This document shows, piece after piece, positions 59,844 through 64,000 of a stretch of DNA of 64,000 nucleotides. Under the pieces are notes generated by a model. It did no database searches, was not told the DNA's origin, and saw only the letters and a program-made list of their open reading frames with translations. Origin of the DNA: Clostridia bacterium (GTDB taxonomy: Bacteria > Bacillota > Clostridia > Christensenellales > Borkfalkiaceae); contig JAFQMD010000016.1 in assembly GCA_017396365.1 (NCBI GenBank), positions 25,785 through 89,784 of the forward strand. Direction: 5' to 3'. The position numbers and the translations under genes are program-made. Every line of letters begins with the position of its first letter. Positions within the stretch are counted from its first letter, which is position 1.

Positions 59844-60147
59844 CTTTCCCCCTTTCGCAACTAAAAATCTATAAATTTAGGCAGATTTTGTAGCCGACTC
59901 GGTTTTGTCTAATTAGTGGTTATCGTAAGCAATAAAAAGGGTAAAAAAAGGACTTTACGTTAGTAAAAAATAAAAATTTAAACTACATCAAAGCCCCAAA
60001 ACACTTTACTATTTTTACTGCATTATATATAATTATATATATACGGTTTAAATCGTTTACCGTAAAAACGCTTTTAAAATTTGCGTGGTTATTAGATTAT
60101 ACTATAATAAATAAAAAAAATCAATCAATTTAAAGCAAGGCGATAAA
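59844..60147. other. dnaA-recF intergenic region, candidate oriC area
   Basis: This is a 304-base AT-rich gap between divergent dnaA and recF. It contains an alternating AT tract (TTATATATAATTATATATA, about 60023-60041), a small inverted repeat TACGGT ... ACCGTA (60042-60064), and GTGGTTAT twice (about 59917 and 60085), which match the DnaA box complement at only six of nine bases. No clean TTATNCACA is present. The tract may be an unwinding element, but origin function is not proven. Confidence 0.45.
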
Positions 60148-61233
60148 ATGCTTATAAAAAATCTTGAACTTACAAATTTCAGAAATTATTCTTCGTGCAG
60201 GTTTGAATACTCGGACGGGGTGAATGTAGTCAGCGGAGGCAACGCGCAAGGCAAAACTAACTCCGCGGAGGCTATATTTTTTCTGTGCACGGGCTATTCG
60301 CCAAGGGCTGTAAGGGAAAAACAAGTTATAAAGCACGGAGAAAGTTTTGCAAAAATTAAAGGCGTAGCGTCGTCAAATTACGGGGACGTTTCGGTAAGTA
60401 TTGATTTTTTTGTGGATAAGAACAAAATAATTAAGGTAAACGAAGTCCCCGTCGGTAAAATCGGCGAACTTTTAGGTAATATAAATTCGGTGTTCTTTAA
60501 CCCCGGTGAGTTAAAACTTATTCAAGAAGCGCCAGAAGACAGAAGAAGATTTTTAGACGTTGCGCTTTCGCAAATTTCAAGGGGCTATTTTTACGCTTTG
60601 CAAACTTATAAAAAGATTTTAGCGCAGAGAAATAATCTTTTAAAAAACGAAGACAGAGCGCTTATTTTCGACACTTTGCCCGTGTGGGATCAAAGCCTTG
60701 CAAGAGCGGGCGCAAGGATTATTTTCGAGCGTAACGAATATATCAAAATGCTCTCGCCGTTTGCAGGTTTTTGTCATGAAGAAGTTACGGGTGGCGGTGA
60801 AAATTTAACCGTAAAGGGCGACTATAAATACGAAGGAACGGAAGACGATATATATTCTCAGTTTTTATCCGCTTTAACCGAAAGGACGGAAAAGGATATC
60901 GAAACGGGCTACACTACGGTAGGTCCGCACCGCGACGATTTGAAAATTAAGGTAAACGGCATAGACGTAAGGGCTTACGGCTCGCAAGGGCAACAAAGAA
61001 CGGCGTCAATCGCTTTAAAACTTGCCGAAACTGAAATTTTTAGGGAAAAATTCGGTGAATATCCCGTACTTATTTTGGACGACGCTATGAGCGAACTCGA
61101 CAAAAAAAGAAGAACAAGGCTTATAGATTACGTTAAAAAAATGCAAACTATAATAACTTGTACCGAGCCTGAGTGCGTACCAAATTATCAAAATTATAAT
61201 AATATAGAAGTGGAAAACGGAAATATATTATGA
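60148..61233 (+). CDS. recF: DNA repair protein RecF
   Basis: This is a 361-residue SMC-like ATPase. NFRNYSSCRFEYSDGVNVVSGGNAQGKTNSAEAI holds Walker A at about residue 30, GPHRDDLKIKVNG and SQGQQRTASIALKLAE hold the signature, and PVLILDDAMSELDKKRRTRL is Walker B. It loads RecA at gaps with RecOR. It overlaps cysK by four bases. Confidence 0.95.
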   Translation: MLIKNLELTNFRNYSSCRFEYSDGVNVVSGGNAQGKTNSAEAIFFLCTGYSPRAVREKQVIKHGESFAKIKGVASSNYGDVSVSIDFFVDKNKIIKVNEVPVGKIGELLGNINSVFFNPGELKLIQEAPEDRRRFLDVALSQISRGYFYALQTYKKILAQRNNLLKNEDRALIFDTLPVWDQSLARAGARIIFERNEYIKMLSPFAGFCHEEVTGGGENLTVKGDYKYEGTEDDIYSQFLSALTERTEKDIETGYTTVGPHRDDLKIKVNGIDVRAYGSQGQQRTASIALKLAETEIFREKFGEYPVLILDDAMSELDKKRRTRLIDYVKKMQTIITCTEPECVPNYQNYNNIEVENGNIL

Positions 61234-62120
61234 CGATTTTTGAAATAGAAAAAACGATAGGTAAGACGCCTATAAAAAGGCTTGGGCAAACGAACCTTTT
61301 CGTAAAACTCGAAAGTTATAATAAAGCGGGCAGTATAAAGGATAGAACGGCGCTTTTTATGATAAAGGGCGCAATAGAAAAAGGGCTGATTTTAAAAGGT
61401 GGAACTTTTATTGAACCGACGAGTGGAAACACGGGCATAGGCATTGCGTATATTTGTCAAAAATTAGGCTATAAGTCGATTATCGTTATGCCAAAGGGCG
61501 TTACAAAAGAGAGAGTTGACCTTATTGAGTCTTACGGCGGACGCGTTGAAATAAGCGACGGCGACGGAATAAAAGGCGCTATAAGTTTAGCTGAAAAACT
61601 AAATGGAGAGATAGAAAATTCTTATCTTTTAGGGCAGTTTAAAAACCAAGATAATCCGCTTGCTCACCAAAAGACGACTGCGGTGGAGATAGACAATTAT
61701 TTTAAAGGGGATATCGACGTTATAATCGCAGGCGTTGGCACGGGCGGAACTATAACGGGGCTTGGAAGATACTTTAAAAAGCAAAGCAAAAATAAAATAA
61801 TTATCGGCGTTACTGCCGAGGGCTCGGCGATAGTAAATAACGGAATAGGTTGCCATCATAAAATTTTTGGCATAGGTTCTAATATAATTCCACAGGTGTT
61901 AGATAGGAGCGTTGTGGATATGATTTTGCCCGTTTCCGAAGAAGAAGCCTATTCTTCGGTAAAAGAAATATACCAAAAATACGGGTTAAAACTCGGCGTT
62001 TCGTCGGGAGCGTGTTACGCCGTAGCCAAAAAGACGGCGATTGTCTATCCAAAGAAAAAAATAATTTTTATTTCAGCCGACGGCTCTGATAGATACGAAT
62101 CGTTAGGCATATATCAATAA
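61230..62120 (+). CDS. cysK: Cysteine synthase (O-acetylserine sulfhydrylase)
   Basis: This is a 296-residue PLP enzyme. The PLP lysine lies in NKAGSIKDRTALFMI (near residue 37). EPTSGNTGIGIAYI binds substrate, and GTGGTITGLGRYFK holds the phosphate cup; YGLKLGVSSGACYAVA is near the end. It makes cysteine from O-acetylserine and sulfide. It overlaps recF by the ATGA junction, an unusual pairing. No CymR/T-box control is seen. Confidence 0.92.
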   Translation: MTIFEIEKTIGKTPIKRLGQTNLFVKLESYNKAGSIKDRTALFMIKGAIEKGLILKGGTFIEPTSGNTGIGIAYICQKLGYKSIIVMPKGVTKERVDLIESYGGRVEISDGDGIKGAISLAEKLNGEIENSYLLGQFKNQDNPLAHQKTTAVEIDNYFKGDIDVIIAGVGTGGTITGLGRYFKKQSKNKIIIGVTAEGSAIVNNGIGCHHKIFGIGSNIIPQVLDRSVVDMILPVSEEEAYSSVKEIYQKYGLKLGVSSGACYAVAKKTAIVYPKKKIIFISADGSDRYESLGIYQ

Positions 62121-62146
62121 ATTTCACTAAAAAGGAGTAGTATATA

Positions 62147-62965
62147 ATGAGTACTTGTAATCACGATTGTTCGTCTTGCAAAGAAAAATGCGACAAAAGT
62201 CAGTTTATGGCAACGCCAAAGCCGACTACTAAAATCGGCAAAATGATTGCCGTCGTTAGCGGAAAAGGTGGCGTTGGCAAGTCAATGGTTACCGACCTTT
62301 TGGCAGTAGGTACGCTTAGAAAAGGGTATAGGGTAGCCGTTTTAGACGCGGATATCACAGGCCCGTCAGTTCCGAAGGCGTTCGGCATAACCGAAAAGGC
62401 GTACGGCAATGAAGACGGCACGACTATTTATCCCGTATTGTCCGAGCAAGGCGTAAAACTTATGTCAATGAATTTACTTTTAGACGACGAAAATTCCCCA
62501 GTCGTTTGGCGTGGACCTGTAATTAGCGGAGCAGTAAAGCAGTTTTATACCGACGTTGAGTGGGAAGAAGTTGACTATATGTACGTAGATATGCCACCGG
62601 GAACGGGCGACGTTCCGCTTACCGTTTTTCAGTCGCTTCCTATCGACGGAATAGTGGTTGTTACAACTCCGCAAGATCTCGTTTCAATGATAGTTGAAAA
62701 AGCCGTAAAAATGGCTGAACTTATGAATATAAAAATTATCGGACTTGTAGAGAATATGAGTTACGTCGCTTGTCCATGTTGCGGAGAAAAGATTTACCCG
62801 TACGGCAAGAGCAAGTTAGAAGAGGTTGCGTCTAAATATTCTATTCCTGTTTTAGGCAGGCTTGCTATTGACGAGAAATTGTCTTTAGCGGTTGATAGCG
62901 GAAAGATTGAAGAAGTTGAAGGTGAGCCTTTAGAAGACGCAGTAACCGTGATAACAGCCCGTTAA
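62147..62965 (+). CDS. mrp: Iron-sulfur cluster carrier ATPase Mrp/NBP35 family
   Basis: This is a 272-residue ParA-like ATPase. The Cys-rich N-terminus has CNHDCSSCKEKC, then VSGKGGVGKSMVTDLLAVG (Walker A), VLDADITGPSVPKAFG, VDMPPGTGDVPLTV, and ACPCCGEKIYPYG with the bridging Cys pair. It transfers Fe-S clusters. The N-terminal Cys block makes it resemble archaeal and clostridial Mrp. AAAGGAG precedes the ATG. Confidence 0.93.
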   Translation: MSTCNHDCSSCKEKCDKSQFMATPKPTTKIGKMIAVVSGKGGVGKSMVTDLLAVGTLRKGYRVAVLDADITGPSVPKAFGITEKAYGNEDGTTIYPVLSEQGVKLMSMNLLLDDENSPVVWRGPVISGAVKQFYTDVEWEEVDYMYVDMPPGTGDVPLTVFQSLPIDGIVVVTTPQDLVSMIVEKAVKMAELMNIKIIGLVENMSYVACPCCGEKIYPYGKSKLEEVASKYSIPVLGRLAIDEKLSLAVDSGKIEEVEGEPLEDAVTVITAR

Positions 62966-62972
62966 TCGACCT

Positions 62973-63722
62973 ATGGACAGGCTTTTAAAGATTTCAAGTA
63001 AGGTTTTAACAGTCCTTTTTACCATTTCGGTGTTTATAATTACGGGGTTTATTGCTATAATGATTCCTGCAAATAGCAGGGCGTTTTACAACTGGCAATT
63101 TCAAAAGAAAGACTACTACGGCTATACGGCGTACGAATACGTAAAGTTAGAAAGGGTAAACCTAACCGACGAGTCTGCTATAAAATATTTAAGTGAAATG
63201 GAACTTGAAGATTTGGTTGACCTAATGCTAAGAACTATGCGTTACTGTATTTTTTTAGAAGACGAGTTAAACCCTGAGATTGACGGTGAAACCGTGCGAA
63301 TTTTTCGTCAAGACGAGATTGACCACATGAAAGACGTAAAAGGCGTTTTCGGCGGTGGGATGATATTAGTTTTAATTTCAATTTTAGTAGTTGGCGTTTG
63401 TTTACCGCTCGGACTTATAAAAAAGAAAAGTTATTACGAAAATTGCCGAAAAGTCCCTATATACACTATTATAGGTATAGGTTGTTTTTTGGTTATTATA
63501 GCGTTGTTTGCCGTCTTTGCGTTTGATTTTGCGTTTGAAGTTTTTCATAGGATATTTTTTAGTGGAAACTACGCGTTTGAAAACGGCGTAATGATAGGAA
63601 TGATAGGTGGAATTTTTTATGATTTAGCGCCGATTATAATTTTGCTTTGGGTAATTTTATTCGGTGGTTTTTCAGTCGGACTTTACTTTTATCACAAATG
63701 GTTAAAGAAAAAATTTAAATAG
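62973..63722 (+). CDS. TIGR01906-type integral membrane protein
   Basis: This is a 249-residue protein with about five hydrophobic helices (near 10-32, 130-150, 165-190, 208-230 and 225-245). EMELEDLVDLMLRTMRY and HMKDVKGVFGGG match the DUF1461 periplasmic segment, and FHRIFFSGNYAFENG is conserved. The function is unknown. It starts 7 bases after mrp, so the two are probably co-transcribed. Confidence 0.75.
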   Translation: MDRLLKISSKVLTVLFTISVFIITGFIAIMIPANSRAFYNWQFQKKDYYGYTAYEYVKLERVNLTDESAIKYLSEMELEDLVDLMLRTMRYCIFLEDELNPEIDGETVRIFRQDEIDHMKDVKGVFGGGMILVLISILVVGVCLPLGLIKKKSYYENCRKVPIYTIIGIGCFLVIIALFAVFAFDFAFEVFHRIFFSGNYAFENGVMIGMIGGIFYDLAPIIILLWVILFGGFSVGLYFYHKWLKKKFK

Positions 63723-63727
63723 AAACC

Positions 63728-63755
63728 GCGCCCTACTGCAATCGCAGTAGGGCGC
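63728..63755. terminator. Hairpin 1 after the TIGR01906 gene
   Basis: GCGCCCTACTGC pairs perfectly with GCAGTAGGGCGC (12 bp) around AATC, five bases after the stop. No U tract follows. Confidence 0.6.
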
Positions 63756-63782
63756 TAATCATTATACATAACGTAGTTCCCA

Positions 63783-63805
63783 CCCCGTTGCTTTTTGCAA
63801 CGGGG
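63783..63805. repeat. Hairpin 2
   Basis: CCCCGTTGC and GCAACGGGG pair (9 bp) around TTTTT. Confidence 0.6.
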
Positions 63806-63830
63806 CGTAAGTATAAAGTTACGAAAATAG

Positions 63831-63867
63831 AAGTGGGCGACTGAATTTTCAGTCGCCCACTTTTTTT
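63831..63867 (+). terminator. Hairpin 3 with U tract
   Basis: AAGTGGGCGACTGAA pairs perfectly with TTCAGTCGCCCACTT (15 bp, loop TT) and is followed by TTTTT, a standard terminator. Confidence 0.8.
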
Positions 63868-63877
63868 GTATACAGAA

Positions 63878-63900
63878 AACCCCCAGATAGTCTGGGGGTT
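63878..63900. repeat. Hairpin 4
   Basis: AACCCCCAGA and TCTGGGGGTT pair (10 bp) around TAG. Confidence 0.6.
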
Positions 63901-63936
63901 CAAAAAAGGCTTATGCCGTTCCAACTTGTAAAAACA

Positions 63937-63997
63937 CTCCGTTTAATTTATAATAAAAATGCGACCTGCCAGTTGCAAAAAAATAAATTAAACGGAG
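63937..63997. repeat. Inverted repeat at the right window edge
   Basis: CTCCGTTTAATTTAT (63937-63951) and ATAAATTAAACGGAG (63983-63997) are a perfect 15-bp inverted repeat with a 31-base spacer that holds a smaller quasi-palindrome. The right arm ends in GGAG, a possible ribosome site for a gene beyond the window, so the arm may mask it. Confidence 0.6.
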
Positions 63998-64000
63998 GAC

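Noticed and set aside
59908..60095. DnaA boxes in the dnaA-recF gap
   Set aside because: The best candidates match only six of nine consensus bases, so individual boxes are not called.

Overview
The window looks like chromosome from an AT-rich, low-GC Gram-positive bacterium, most likely an uncultured gut member of the Clostridia (Bacillota). This placement is an inference from gene content: HprK, WhiA, SepF, a DUF1292 protein, a T-box in front of ileS, a CIRCE element in front of htpG, a long Bacillus-type SRP RNA, HU and FmdB. The lineage below class cannot be fixed from the sequence alone.

Layout. 1-1000: end of a hexuronate operon (uxuA tail, SDR-type uxuB). 1000-8520: an accessory island with a decayed secreted-protein gene, small phage/ICE-type ORFs, an excisionase-like gene, a tyrosine integrase started by TTG, a protein made of three excisionase-like repeats, and a two-gene operon that matches type II Thoeris anti-phage defence (TIR protein plus 2TM-Macro effector). 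The island ends at an intact tRNA-Arg(CCG) and a second tRNA-Arg 5' half broken next to its anticodon loop, which marks a probable recombination junction. 8.5-22.4 kb: mnmA, a GH29 fucosidase with an AraC regulator and a CBM9-like protein, minD-minE, htpG, cardiolipin synthase, rubrerythrin, a polytopic membrane protein, sepF and yggS. 22.4-30.6 kb: SRP RNA, T-box-ileS, an RNA methyltransferase, a pseudouridine synthase, a formate/nitrite channel, a SLOG-like protein and murG. 30.7-43.5 kb: glpK, a lipase-like hydrolase, cca, uvrC, hprK, a secreted binding protein, murB, a PHP protein, whiA, trpS and a very acidic protein. 44-56 kb: ychF, argS, a HAD phosphatase, a BspA-like lipoprotein, an M1 peptidase, an M23 peptidase, HU, an orphan PqqD-like protein and a D-hydroxyacid dehydrogenase. 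56.4-63.7 kb: mnmG and dnaA leftward, recF, cysK, mrp and a TIGR01906-type membrane protein rightward. The dnaA-recF gap is a candidate origin region.

The most unusual signal is a dispersed family of about 117-166 bp nested palindromes. There are five full copies (about 3.0, 10.1, 19.6, 23.1 and 43.6 kb) plus degenerate tandem units. Each begins at a stop codon or right after a T-box terminator, all lie in the same orientation, and their stems differ in sequence but keep pairing, which suggests selection on a folded RNA or DNA. Several genes, mostly regulators, have a -10 box only 6-7 nt from ATG and no ribosome binding site, so they are probably translated from leaderless mRNAs.
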